Shown: positions 51,660 through 63,577, counted from the stretch's first letter. The stretch is DNA of 64,000 bases from Icerya purchasi (GCA_039619475.1 CM077115.1:106180393-106244392); one strand, 5' to 3'. A program made the numbers and translations. Notes: generated by a model not told the origin, from the letters alone.

Positions 51660-51840
51660 TATATGTTTCCCCAAATTTCGGTGCCGATAACGGTGTAATC
51701 GTTCGTAAAAATGGCATACTAGAAGAAAATGCGCAGAATGTATGTTCGATACTAGCTTGAATGAAGTCGAAAAAATAACACCGTGCGAACTTCTAAAAGA
51801 TTTATAACAACGAGAACAGCGCTGCTTATAATTATACGAC
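51660..51840 (-). pseudogene. Decayed lola-type zinc-finger exon
   Basis: On the minus strand one frame begins with a finger start, RCSRCYKSFRSSHGVIF. After a frame shift, another frame continues with IEHTFCAFSSSMPFLRTITPLSA, which follows the usual order of linker, Phe, finger two and helix. The linker Glu-Cys-Gly, most of the second-finger cysteines and the final histidines have been replaced. No clear acceptor is seen just upstream. Its position fits the roughly 4-kb spacing between 47.6 and 55.9 kb. Confidence 0.55.
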
Positions 51841-52409
51841 AAAATCTTATTATTAATTAACGCGATTGACAAATATTTTAACGTATACGAGAGGTCAACT
51901 AAATTATTATATGAGAAATGTATCATCGCGGCACTTAAGCAACGAACTAAAAATAAACATTTCCTTAAACATAAAATGACTGCGTGTATAACTTTATAAA
52001 TTACAATATTACGCGCGGTACGATTATTTAACAAAAAAATAAGCTTCGCAACGAACAATTCTAGAATCGATAAGCAATAATAAAAGAGAACGTTGAAGTA
52101 ATGAGTAACGCCAAAGGAAAGAGAACAAAAAAAAATGGTAAACTTCGGCAGAAACGGTAAAAAGTGGGAAACAGCGCATAAAACAAAAAAAAAAAAGAAA
52201 CAAACATAATGCTATCAATGAGAAATATGTGACTCCCAATAAAAGAAGGAGTTGGAGAAAACAAATCTAGAGATCATATAAACCGGCAATAATAGAACTA
52301 AGTTCGGGAAATTTGTAGGCCAATGCCGTAATGAGTACAAGTAATGAGTTAAATATCCGTGTCGAATTCAATTGTCACGATGCGAACACTCGCTGACAGA
52401 TCAGTACAC

Positions 52410-53527
52410 TATTATAAATTTAAACAATCGAAATTGACCGTTAACATTCACTAATGTTATATTTTTTTTCTATATTACACGAACGACATATGACATTCAC
52501 AATTCACAAAAATATATAACATTAAAAATAAACGACTACTAATTGTACAAAATACAATAAATATAATAAAATAGTCTGATTGGTTTCGTCAATTGTTCGA
52601 CGTATTCGTAGACACTGAGTTTTATTTTGTTGTTATATTTAGTCATTATTAAGAATTCAGTTAACTATAAATCGATATATCATGTTAGCTGGTCTATGTA
52701 AATATGGAACAGGTGTATAAAAATTGACGAAATAATAACAAAATAATAATGAGATCATAAAATGAAATAAATAGTATATAAAATAAAAGCAATAAAAATA
52801 TAAAATATATATACATCTAATTTAATATTACATTTTACTTTTGTTTTGATATTAAATAAGATGTTCTTTGGTATCGATGCTGTGTGTTTAATGTCATGCC
52901 TTTGTATTTATTAATATAATACAAAGAGACCATGTCTTTGTATTATATTAATAAATACAAAGGCATGACATTAAACACACAGCATCAATACCAAAGAACA
53001 TCTTATTTGATATCAAAACAAAAGTAAAATGTAATATCAAATTAGATATATTTTTTATTTTTTATATTTTTATTGCTTTTATTTTATATATTATTTATTA
53101 TATTTTAATATTTCATTATTATTTCATCAATTTTTTGTACACCTGTTCAGACCAGCTAACATGATATATCGATTTATAGTTAACTGAATTCTTAATAATG
53201 ACAGGTGGTCTCATCATATAGACCCACCATCTTGTTGCTTCCTGTCCTCTCAAAGATATTGGAAAAATTAAAAAAACGGTTGTTTCCAATATTATCTACC
53301 AATACAATTATTCCCGATTTTCAATTTGGTTTTCGTAAGCATCACAACACCATAGAACAGGTTCACAGACTAATGAAGATTATTGACAAAACAGCTTGGA
53401 AAACAAGAATATTTGTACGGCCGCGTTTCTAGATGTCCAGCAGGCTTTCGATAGGATATGGCATCAAGGATTATTGTATAAAATTAAACTTCTGCTCCCT
53501 CCCACCTTCTATCTACTACTTAAGTCG

Positions 53528-53559
<32 letters not shown>

Positions 53560-54135
53560 AGAAAGATATTTTCGAGTGAAAATAACCGATGAATATCGAC
53601 GTGTATGTTTTTGTGGAGAATGAAATCAAAAAAACAAGCGAATAAACATGTCGCCCGCCTTAGCATTCATATGAATCCATTTGCTACCTATTTGCTGGAT
53701 AACTCCTGAGAAATACGCAGACTGTGGCAAAATAAGCCTTTAGACCTTGTCCAGCCATTATAAAGTTCAGAGGGAGTACTACTGAGTACTACCCCTCCAC
53801 AAAACATTCTTTATCGCAATAAATTAATCGCTAAATGACCACTAAAGTTGGTCAGTTGTAAAGGGGAAAAAAAATAAAATAATGACTAAATACTGTAAAT
53901 AACAACAAAATGAATATGTCTGGAACAATTGACGAAACCGGTCGGACTATTTTATTATGTTTATTGTGTTTTGTATATGGTATTAGAGTCGTCGATTTTT
54001 AATGTGTTTTACAGTTTTAATGTTCAATATTTTTTTTTGGTGAATTGCGAATGATACAAAAAAAATATATCATTAGTAACCGAATGATAACGGTCAATTT
54101 CAATCGGTTTTACATTTATAATTTAGAGCAGCTTT
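52410..54135. repeat. Large palindrome (about 515-bp arms) split by a Jockey insertion
   Basis: The left arm 52410-52927 is the reverse complement of 52935-53202 plus 53888-54135, with a loop of about 7 nt at 52928-52934. The inner parts are nearly perfect: AATACAAAGGCATGACATTA at 52963 is the complement of TAATGTCATGCCTTTGTATT at 52890. The outer parts are diverged but clear, for example CAATCGAAATTGACCG at 52426 against CGGTCAATTTCAATCG at 54112. The right arm is interrupted at 53203-53878. It could be a foldback element or an inverted duplication. Confidence 0.85.
53194..53887 (+). mobile_element. Jockey-type LINE fragment with target-site duplication
   Basis: AATAATGAC is repeated at 53194-53202 and 53879-53887, with an A-rich tail (GGGGAAAAAAAATAAAA) before the second copy. 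Translation gives SSYRPTILLLPVLSKILEKL, IIPDFQFGFRKHHNTIEQVH and, after a shift, LDVQQAFDRIWHQGLLYKIK and LLKSY. A (TA)n expansion follows at 53528-53552, then ERYFRVKITDEY. Near the end comes EGVLLSTTPPQ and the element 3' end. It is internally deleted and not functional. Confidence 0.85.
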
Positions 54136-55911
54136 CGGGAGATAAATACTTATAAAGATCAGTGTTTAGACATTCTGAATTTTCTTCCTTCACTATAACT
54201 TCCATAGCGTTATTAAGGTGGGCTAACCTAACACAAACAGCGTCGTCAATTCGGTGAGGGAAAAAAAAAACTAATTACTTTAGAAAGAAAGAAATCGGAA
54301 GACGGATCAAAACACCAAGTAGAAAACCGATAATTTTTAAGTACTGATGAAGCATGCAACGAAATAAATGAGATAGAGAATTAAAAATCTGGACAACATG
54401 CAGAAAATGCAAAAAAAAAAAAAAAAAAAAAGAAAAAAAAGATGGATCGATTATTCCCCTAGGTGGCAAAAAAACGATAATTCTTTTATAATAAAGTTAG
54501 TTAACACAAATCAGTATGTTACATATAAAAAAAATGAGGATGTTCGTATCAACTTTCGATATGTCAATTTGTTGTTCCTACACCAGTGTGTAATCCTTTA
54601 AAAAGCGCTGTGTCACCATATGTCATGTTTTATATATTTCAAGTTTTTGTTTATTTGTAAATTTTAATTCAAAACAAAAAAATTCAGATTTATTTTGCGC
54701 TTTTACAAAGCGATTTTCATCGAAAACATTTCCAAAATTAAAATAATACGCGCGCCGTAACTGAGATAATTTAAAAGCAAAAATAATTCAATACAGAAAA
54801 AAAGAAAAAACAATCCGACTAATTAAAATATATGCGCAAAATTTGGAGGCCTCGTAGTCGAATCTATTACCATCATCATAATATATCCACAACACCTGAA
54901 AAATCTGCCTATTAAACCACTTTTATGAAAAGTTATCGGAAAAGCTTTTACAAAGGATTTTTAAATAAACTTAAATATTTTGCTTCATTCGAATTTTAAA
55001 ATATTTATCGAAATCTCGAAAAACAGAATAACAAAAATCGAGACAAAAACACAAAAACGGAATAGCATATTTTCTCTACCCGCGCGTGTTAAAGATGACT
55101 AAAAGTTGTAAATCATACATACGCATTGGAGGAAATCAAAGATGGTGGATTAGCTACCAAGGATCACTTACACCGCGATTTCGGCTCGGCCGAAACAATT
55201 TTGTAATATATATTAAAAAAAAGAAAAAATAAAAAGCACGCGTTTCGACTTATCCTACACTACAGTAACTTGAATACTCGGTAGGGGTTACGGGCAACTT
55301 TTGACGTCACTGGAGACTGCTAGAACGCCACGAGACTACTACGCTAACCGTTACTGCGTCAGTACCTTTATTAATATATGTATTTTTTACTTTTATTATT
55401 GTATTTGGATTTTCCGAGAAATGGCGTATAAATCCATCAAACTCGTTACCGTCGTTCCAAGCGCTATTTCACTTTCTGTTGGCGACACGTGCTTTCTAGG
55501 TCGGTTCTTTTTTAATCCCCCCCCCCCGTTTTTTTATAATTACTTTTTACGAAACCGCCCAGTTATGTGAATGGAGACGATATTACTTGTTTTCTAAACA
55601 ACAGTGATTATTATATTTTTAAATTTAATTCATTCCGAGTTATTTTTTACATCGAATTTATTATACTGTCAGAACGACTAAACACAATGCTTTGCGCGCT
55701 CTTCATTACACAGCGTTAGTCTCCAGATTACGTCGGAGGGCGCAGCTTGCACACTGATCCTGATCCCTTCCGTGTACTCTAGTTACTGATCTGACAACGT
55801 AAATTTAGCTTTTAAAAATAGTTTAATGGTAAAAACAAAATATACGGTTTAGTGTGTAGCCTCCTTCTGAAATGAGAGAGAAAAAAAAACATTATACGCA
55901 TATTATTCCTA
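54136..55911. other. Intronic sequence, no gene seen
   Basis: Poly-A at 54411-54430, a C10 run near 55518-55527 and a perfect TGACGTCA at about 55301. No zinc-finger remnant or transposon end noticed. Confidence 0.4.
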
Positions 55912-56135
55912 TTACATAATAATGTGATGAATGAGGCCAATATGGGACCTCAAGGTGCCCCGCTGGGTGAACGATTTTTGACATATGTTGCATTTGAAAC
56001 ATTTCTTTCCGCACTCATATTTGTAATGGGTCATCATGTGCCGTCTGTGCTTGTAAGTTCGGCCGCAGTTATTTGGGCAACTGAACCGTTTGCAGACTAG
56101 CTCATCCGTCCGACATCCGATACTATCGAAATCAC
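55912..56135 (-). CDS. lola: lola-type alternative terminal zinc-finger exon
   Basis: Found from its acceptor TTGATTTTTAAG, followed by GT of a split codon and 73 residues to TAA (55912-55914). Finger one is C19-x3-C23-x12-H36-x4-C41, beginning CPNNCGRTYKHR; linker ECGKKCF; finger two C48-x2-C51-x12-H64-x4-H69, ending HHIIM. It clusters by sequence with the 59.7-63.9 kb exons. Additional cysteines at residues 7 and 14 lie in the lead. Confidence 0.92.
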
Positions 56136-57467
56136 CTTAAAAATCAAAATGAGGTGGGATTAAGAAACCTTCGTGAGGTATGATCAAACTTATAATTTAA
56201 TCGCCAAACACAGATTTGAGTAAAATAAATAAAAATAAATATAAAATAAAATAAAAAGGCACTACAAAAATTACTGCTGCGTAGCTAACAAAAAAGCAGG
56301 TGTAACACACATTTCTGAGAAGTCGCGCATGTACGAAAGCAAGCGGCAATGGAATTCAAAGGCAATGCAGCACTTCTGGGTTGCGTTCACGCTGACACAG
56401 TCGAGTCCCCGTAGGTTTCGTACAAGCATCACTTGTGATATTGTGATAGCTGTCGTCAACGCGATCATTTACCTCGTTAGTACATGAAATTCTACCGAGT
56501 CCGACTCAACTCTGTCAGTGTGAAATTTACCTTACCGACATAAATCCACCGTCGTCATTATAGAAGAATCTACGACAAAAAAAAAAAAAAAAAGAGCGGG
56601 GGGCAGGGCGCGGAGGGTACACACAAACTAGAATCTTAGTTACTGTGCCGCTAAATTAAGTTCCACTGTACCACCTGGGCTGGCGATTGGACTGCTTGCT
56701 TTTAGTCGTACTCGAGTTTTGACTAAAAAGAAGACGCGAATTTTCGATTCCGAGAATAACACGGAAGTCAAGTTCGCCGAATATTCGTGCCCTGATTGTC
56801 CTCTTCAAACACCATCTAGTACATTCAGCATGACTGTGATGATTGCGTGTAGGAGCTAAAGAAAAGTTTAAATCTAACACATTTAGGACAATGTAAAAAC
56901 GTGAGCAGAAAATAAAATTCTTATCGAACACGTATTGAAAATAAATTACGTTTCCACTGTGCATGTATGTCCAATTGCAGCCTCTGAAGCACTTTAACGT
57001 GTACGAAAGTGCGTGGAAACATTAAAGAATAAAATTTTAATTAAAATTTCGCAAATTTAAATCACTAGGACCAACTGGCCAAAGCCTGTACAAATCAAAA
57101 AAAAAAAAAAAAAGTTACAACTTCGTACGGAAGCATTTTGATAAGATCAATACAAATCACATTCATGTGTTAAATCTAATCTTATGAATTAACTTTGTAT
57201 GTATATACATTTAATATATATTTGATATATATACATATATATGTGTATATATATGATTGTGTGTATGTGTGGTTTCTAATGATTTACTGCGAATGCCTTT
57301 ATTATGTGGGTTGTCTCTCGGAGTCGGCATTTAACATTATAAGTACGTAAATCGTTTCAGGTGGATGTTTGTTATACTGAGACATGAACATAAGAAAAAT
57401 TAGCAGGGCTATAGTAAAAATATTGCATAATAACTGTTTCTACTATTTTAATACAGTAAATTATAAT

Positions 57468-57503
<36 letters not shown>
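56136..57503. other. Intronic sequence, no gene seen
   Basis: Poly-A near 56577-56594 and TA/TG tracts at 57195-57270 and 57476-57501. Short frames lack domains. Confidence 0.4.
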
Positions 57504-57504
<1 letters not shown>

Positions 57505-57800
57505 TAATTACAACGTAATTCTTAGGCTACCCCCATTCGAAAAAATGTCACAATTTTATGTAACGAAATATGTAACGACAAATGTAATGAAACAATATCT
57601 TAATTTTATATAATGAAAGTTAAATGTTAGGATAGGACTTTTGTGATTATGTTTTGTTTTTCTTTTTGAGTTGATGCCAGTAAGAATTACGTTGTAAATT
57701 TTGATCATTTTATACAAAGTATAGAAGAGAAAGAGTCAGAAATGAAAGCAAGAGGGGTCAAGGGGCATAGCCCCTTGCGAGGCCAAAATGGCCGAGTTAT
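57504..57800 (+). mobile_element. TA-embedded stem-loop element, copy 4
   Basis: Begins ATTACAACGTAATTCTTAGG within (TA)n and ends with AAGGGGCATAGCCCCTT and GGCCAAAATGGCCGAGTT followed by TATATAT. The TGTAACG section is shorter than in copy 1, otherwise near identical. Confidence 0.75.
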
Positions 57801-58061
57801 ATATGTCGCCACCATCTGAAATGTCGGTGAAATAATAATTGCTTGAATTAAATGAACCGGAATTCAAAATAAATTTATTTCCTTTCAATTTTTGACAAAA
57901 GAAAAGAAAATTAAAATTTTTAAGAATTCTATGGAAACGACTATATTTTATTTGTTTTTACTGTAATGTTCAAATATTGCATATGCAATAATTGACTACA
58001 AGGCTTTAGTGTACCGTTTATAAATAAATATATTTCACGATAACACACACGCAAGCACACA

Positions 58062-58112
<51 letters not shown>

Positions 58113-59725
58113 GTATTTATGAATGTATACTGTCAACCATACACACATACAGATAAACAGTAATGATTTAATTTCTTTGATGGTGACAAAATTGGTAATT
58201 GTTAAAGAGAACGTTAAAAATAAGTTACTATTTATAAAAATAGCTGACTGCTTTTTTTTTTCAACCTGCCGGAGAGTTTCTTTTATTTAAGTAGCAGAAT
58301 TCGGAATCACCCTGCTGTTAAGACAGGAAAAACTGGAGAAAAAAAAATTCCCGCACAATTATATGTATCGAAATTAAAGCAGTCGAAAAATAAGACATAC
58401 AAGTTACATCTATCGGGTTACCAGTGAGAGTACTTGTCCCTCTATGCTCAATACTGCCCCTTTTAAATGGCCTAAATGGCTAATTCGTAATACTATAAAT
58501 GGAGTAGGGGAAGAAAGTATTAGATAAATTTTTTTTAATAAAATCATCTAAAACTCCTAATAATAACTTTTACGTACAATCAGTTACCGTGGATTTTTTT
58601 TCCCCATATAAACGCTTACTTCCATTGTACGGAAACTTACAGATTTTTTGACATTTCTTCGTAACAGACATAATTTTGAGTCCAACCGTAAGATGCATCC
58701 ATGTCAAATTAACGAATATAGCAAAGCTGGGGCTTATTATGCCCGAATCTGCCTGATTACAATATATAACCGCGGAAGATTATCAAAGATATTCTCGAAT
58801 ATTATTGTTTTCAATAGTAGAGCCGACCACAAGAATTCCATTAATATGCGAATTGTTTTATTCCTGCATCGTTTTTCTATCGCCTATCTATAAAAATTCG
58901 AATGCAATGTTTTTTTTTTATTTTGAAATATGATGCCTTCAGTAAGTTAAATCTAAAAAAACAAAACAAAAACGTCGTAATTATTCCATAACAGCTTTAA
59001 GGGTATATTTAGTATAACTTTCGTTCCGGCGTAATTTGTCCTCAATCACAGCGTGGAATAGTAGTAACATCTCTGTTTATCCAAGCCATAAAAACAGATT
59101 TTAACCCATTTCAATTTTTTTTTCCATTACATCGAATTGATTCATTAATATTTCCGAAATTTACTGAACACTCGTAAAATCTGTAATGATATGAATCCAA
59201 GTAAAAACCGGTTCAAAGAAAATATCCACTTCAGCTCGAGACGAAAAATATGCCTATATAGAAATCATCGAAGATAATAATGGTGCTATGTCGCATAGAC
59301 AAAATATTCATTCCCGCTAATATTAAAGGAAGAATTGAAGTTAATATCGTCATCTCATGTGCACATCGTTAAAAGACTAGCGCAGGAAACTCATTACGAT
59401 TTTCATCTGCAGACCTTAACACTATTATGTCAGAGGGAAAGGGAAACTGGATTTAATTCACGATTGGGTAAAAATCAAAATAAAATAAAATAAAAAATTA
59501 TCGGGAAAAAATTGTTAACACACGAAGCGTGCATCATATATGTATAAAAGTATGTATATTACGGCATTTATTTATTAAATTTATTCGTGTAAAAACGAGC
59601 GCGGATTACAATAAAATGCGATTACAAAAAATCGTCATTGGCCGGAAAAAATTCCAGGACCCAATTAAGGCGACGATTCCGAAAGAAAAAAACGAAAAAT
59701 GTCGACAACGAAATAACGGCAATCG
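57801..59725. other. Intronic sequence downstream of the 59.7-kb exon
   Basis: (TA)n at 58067-58110 and no recognised gene. Minus-strand AATAAA signals at 59567-59576 and 59580-59585 lie about 140-160 nt past the 59.7-kb stop and are good polyadenylation candidates. Confidence 0.45.
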
Positions 59726-59943
59726 CTACATAACTAAACGGTGAATCAGGACCAAGTGCGATTTTAAGTGACTCTTTTGCGTGAATGATTTCCCGCACGT
59801 GGTACACTTGAACAGCTTCTTCTGGCCGCATTCGTATTTGTAATGTCTTACCATATTGCCCTTATATTCGTAACTGCGCCCGCACCCGTTCGGACACTCA
59901 AATCTTTCGCCGTTTGGCAGCGCCGGCTCCTCGTGATCGACAC
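59726..59943 (-). CDS. lola: lola-type alternative terminal zinc-finger exon
   Basis: Acceptor GAACTATTTTGAAG, then GT of a split codon and 71 residues to TAG (59726-59728). Finger one is C16-x3-C20-x12-H33-x4-C38, beginning CPNGCGRSYEYK; linker ECGQKKLF; finger two C46-x2-C49-x12-H62-x4-H67, ending HRLVM. Only 154 bp separate its acceptor from the stop of the next exon upstream (60098-60327). Polyadenylation signals about 145 nt past the stop could serve both. Confidence 0.93.
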
Positions 59944-60097
59944 CTTCAAAATAGTTCCAAGTACAGATTAGAATTAAATGGAGCAATGTGTTTGCAAACG
60001 CAACTGTATTACAACGAAAAACACCATTCTATACTTGACGAATTGCAGAGAGACCAAAATGAAGTAGGAACGATTCTGCGAGCACGAATTAAACGTA

Positions 60098-60327
60098 TTA
60101 GGAAGTTTTTGAGGGGTCACTGCGGACGCGGTGAACCAAGATAACATGCCTCCTCAGATGAGTTTTCTGCGTAAACGACTTCTCGCATATACCGCATTTG
60201 AACAGCCTTCTCTGGCCGCATTCGTAACGGTAATGCGTCATCATGTGTCCTTTATGTTTGTAACTTCGACCGCAGCTATTCAGACATGGAAATCTCGACG
60301 ATTTACCGACTGATTGCCAATCGCCAC
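60098..60327 (-). CDS. lola: lola-type alternative terminal zinc-finger exon
   Basis: Acceptor AATGTTTTTAAG, then GT of a split codon and 75 residues to TAA (60098-60100). Finger one is C14-x3-C18-x12-H31-x4-C36, linker ECGQRRLF, finger two C44-x2-C47-x12-H60-x4-H65. The tail of about ten residues (after HRV) is longer than in its neighbours. No AATAAA or ATTAAA is seen on the minus strand in the 154 bp before the next acceptor, so its 3' UTR probably runs through the 59.7-kb exon. The long plus-strand frames here are shadows. Confidence 0.92.
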
Positions 60328-61383
60328 CTTAAAAACATTTACGCGATTATTTCACTCCGCGAATTAAAATAATAAATGGCGAGAAAAAAAAAGACCCACA
60401 GAAAAAGTGCGAAACTCAGAAAATGAATAACACGGTTCCGTTAGAGAATTATTCAGCGTATATTGTAATGTGCACATTACAGTAGTAGTATAAAAATAAA
60501 TTTAAATAAATCTAAAAATGACAAAAATAAAAATTATTAAATTTAAAAAGGAAAACGTGGCGAGAGAGAAATTGGCGAATGCTTAATATCGTGTGTGTTT
60601 GACCGGACGGATGGGGGGATACACCGTTACGCGGTCAATAGAAAAATGCCCATCACATTGATAAAAAACGATGATGATTGGTCGCGGAAATGACAAAGGA
60701 AGAATGATTCGAAGAGACACGGGAAAAAAAATTGTGAAAATTAATCAGTCAGCGTTTTTACCTTTGGTCGGAGTAATTGTCAATTTTTTAGTTTGTCGTT
60801 TTTTTAAGGTACTCATGAGTCAATGACATCGAGGAAAAAATAACTTTTACAAACCAAAGTCGTTAAATTCGTGAAATCATTAACGCCATACGTGTATCGT
60901 TGAAAAAGTTAAACAAATTTTGTAATCAGGTCGCAATAAAGTCATTTGCCGACATCAACAGAATTACCGTCCAGTGTCGCAGATCTGGATATAGTCAACA
61001 CCGCGTACCTGTTCCACAGCCGGCAAACACTGATTACAACTTTTACATTTAATTAATCGTTTTTTCCCTGTGTTAATTCTATAAATTTATTATTTACGTC
61101 TTTACAGCGGCCGGCTGGTTAATAAAGAAAAATTAATGTAGCAATTTGGGTAATATAAAATTTTAAAAGCCAATAAAAATGTTCTATTTCATAATTTTAA
61201 TAATCACATTAATAACTACTACATTTATTATTTTTAAATTCACGAGTTCGACAGGATTTTGTAGTTGGCATCACTGAGAGCTCGTATAACGTAAAATACA
61301 CGTTGTTACAATATATTTTAAAATGGAACGGACGAAACGATGACAGTTAAATCGTATTAAAATACAAGCACGGAATTTCGCTG

Positions 61384-61429
<46 letters not shown>

Positions 61430-61510
61430 GAGAGAGAGAGAGAGAGAGAGAGAAAGAAAGGGAGGAAACGAGAGGAGGAGAAAAACATTAGTAGAAGACA
61501 CCAAATCGCG
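60328..61510. other. Inter-exon sequence, no gene seen
   Basis: AT-rich unique DNA, then (TA)n at 61386-61427 and (GA)n at 61429-61454. Confidence 0.45.
61386..61454. repeat. (TA)n then (GA)n microsatellite
   Basis: About 20 TA units joined by GTG to about 12 GA units. Confidence 0.92.
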
Positions 61511-61719
61511 CTATATAAAAATACGATGCACTAGACTCGAGTGCGTCTTTAAATGACTTTTCCGAATGAACGATTTATCGCACACATCGCACTTAAAAAG
61601 CTTCTTCCGGCCACATTCATATCGGTAGTGACTCGTCATATGGCCCTTCTGCTTGTAGCTTCGACCGCAATCATTCGGACACGAAAATCTTCCGACCGAA
61701 AGTGATCTATCTAGCTGAC
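61511..61719 (-). CDS. lola: lola-type alternative terminal zinc-finger exon (surviving member of duplicated unit)
   Basis: Acceptor: a long T tract ending TTTTTAAG, then GT of a split codon and 68 residues to TAG (61511-61513). Finger one is C13-x3-C17-x12-H30-x4-C35 (CPNDCGRSYKQKG), linker ECGRKKLF, finger two C43-x2-C46-x12-H59-x4-H64, ending HRIFI. Its duplicate at about 63.1-63.29 kb is dead. Flanking introns upstream also align between the two units. Confidence 0.93.
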
Positions 61720-61924
61720 CTTAAAAAAAAAAACGAAAAAAAAAAAACAAAAAAAAGATTCAACGACAATTAGGAAAAATAATGCGAAAAAATCTATTAC
61801 ACAACAAGCATCCGTATATAATAAATAAGAAAAAAAAAAAAAAAAAAGTTACAATGATCAAAATTCAGAAATCACAAACATACGATGTTTTTTGCTTTCT
61901 ACAACGTTTATTCTGGCACGGAAA

Positions 61925-61968
61925 CTTTTGTAATTTTTCCACACCCATCGAAGTTGTTACCGGTTGAC
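61925..61968 (-). pseudogene. Truncated 5' end of a lola-type exon (relic of 63.7-kb exon copy)
   Basis: Minus-strand CCGGTAACAACTTCGATGGG here matches TCGGTGACCACTTCGATGGG at the start of the 63.7-kb exon. Translation after a phase-matched AG gives PVTTSMGVEK against SVTTSMGAEK. The match stops before the first cysteine and the zinc-finger body is missing. The position relative to the 61.5-kb exon corresponds to that of the 63.7-kb exon relative to the dead 63.1-kb exon. Confidence 0.7.
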
Positions 61969-62169
61969 TTTCGAAAACTATAAATCAAAAAGTGAAAAAA
62001 AAAAAAAATCATACCAAAATTTATTGCAGCCGGTGACGACACAGCCTTTAATTTCTTCAAAACTCAAGCAATATTACATAACACTCGGATAGTTCAGTAA
62101 TTTCCATTTATTTAACAATACATAAACGAAAGAAAGAAAATAAAAGGTTAAAAAACGGAAAAAAATTAA

Positions 62170-62372
62170 TCACACAACAATAATGACCCGGTGAACTAGA
62201 ACCAGGTGTGACTTTAAACTGCTTCTCTGGGTAAACGATTTTTCACATAGATGGCACTTGAAAAGCCGTTTCTGACCGCATTCGTATCTGTAGTGACTCA
62301 TCATATGGCCCCTTTGTTTATAACTTCTGCCGCAATCATTCAGGCACGCGAACTTTTTCGCCACAGGCGTAC
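62170..62372 (-). CDS. lola: lola-type alternative terminal zinc-finger exon
   Basis: Acceptor TGTTTTTAAG, then GT of a split codon, Thr-Pro-Val and 66 residues to a stop. Finger one is C9-x3-C13-x12-H26-x4-C31, starting CLNDCGRSYKQRG; linker ECGQKRLF; finger two C39-x2-C42-x12-H55-x4-H60, ending HRVIIVV. It is closest to the 63.7-kb exon, including the intron just upstream of the acceptor. Minus-strand AATAAA at 62107-62112, about 58 nt past the stop, is a good polyadenylation candidate. Confidence 0.93.
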
Positions 62373-63099
62373 CTTAAAAACATTTCCGCAAAAATTAGTC
62401 GGTGAAAATTTTAAAACAAATAAAATATGCAAAAAAAAAAGAAAAAGAAAAAAAAAGAATGAAAGAATTTGCAAAATTCAAAAAATCTATCGCCGCCGTT
62501 AAAAAAAACCTTTATCTTTAATAATTTCCCGGACATACCATCGTCGGGAAATATTAAAACGTTTCACGGCGAACATCAGAATAACCTTTATAAGAGTTTC
62601 GCGGTTGTAAATAAACCAAAACAGTTTCATAATGTGTAACAGGGCGATTCATATTACATATGGTGGCCATTGCAGTATAATTTTAAATTCCCGGTTTTCC
62701 TGATTCAAATGCACCCAATTTCTCTTGTTTACTCGAATTGTACAAAAAGTTCTTTTGTTACTATCGATAATATTTGACCAGCGCGCAGCGTATTTTATAT
62801 GAATAAAACAGAACTTGGTAGTTTATTCTTGAGTACATTAAAAAAGTTATCGCTTCAAATGATTTTTTCTTATTAAAAATATCGTTTCCGGCTATTTTTA
62901 CTATTTTTCCCGGGTTTACGACAAAATTCCCGATTTGAAAAATTCCTGCCTTATCCCCCGGTTGGATGGCCACTCCATACACATTAGTACAATTTCTACA
63001 TTTCCTGTTAATTATAATAGATAAGATAAAAAAGAGAATTAACAAACACCGCAAGAATATGTATCAAACAGTGTTATGTTGTTACGGATTTTATCGTAA
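62373..63099. other. Inter-exon sequence, no gene seen
   Basis: Unique AT-rich DNA; the overlapping frames near 62761-63054 have no recognisable domain. Confidence 0.4.
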
Positions 63100-63287
63100 G
63101 TATACGTTGTTCCTCCCCATAATGAATTCGGGTGTGGCCACATGTGTTCCCAAACTGCCCTTTGAAGTGAACGATTTTTCGCACGCATCACACTTGAATA
63201 GCCTGGCCACACTCGTACTGGATCATCATTTCTGCTTTCTCAATCACAGAGTCATTCGAAAATGAAAACCTTCCGAATCTGCCTGAC
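63100..63287 (-). pseudogene. Dead lola-type zinc-finger exon (duplicate of 61.5 kb)
   Basis: Aligns with 61511-61719 but the acceptor TTAAG has become TTACG, removing the AG. The lead has lost about 11 nt, and finger-one cysteine codons are changed (TGT to TTT). An in-frame TGA occurs early and further frame shifts follow. Recognisable relics are TACGAGTGTGGCCAG for the linker, AAGTGTGATGCGTGCGA for finger two and AAATCGTTCACTTC. The splice-site loss alone would silence it. Confidence 0.88.
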
Positions 63288-63577
63288 CGTAAGATAAGAA
63301 AAAAAAAAAAAAAAAAAAAAGGTTCCGACAAGAACCACAATTGTTAAGACCGTTCAAGGGAAATCGGAAAAATAATCCGTAAAAACTATTACAAAACACA
63401 CATACGCGCGTAAATCAAAAAAAAGAAAAAAAAAAAAAAAAAAAAAAAGAGGTTATAGCGAACAAAATTCAGAAATCATAAAACATACGTTATCGTTTAT
63501 TCGATTCGCGCGCGTTTATGATATAGAATCTATACAGTGGCAAAAATAAAAATAAAATGACATGTCAAAAAAAAAAG

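Noticed and set aside
56656..56964. 102-residue minus-strand frame downstream of no clear acceptor
   Set aside because: No zinc-finger ligands and no recognisable family; not in phase with a convincing acceptor.
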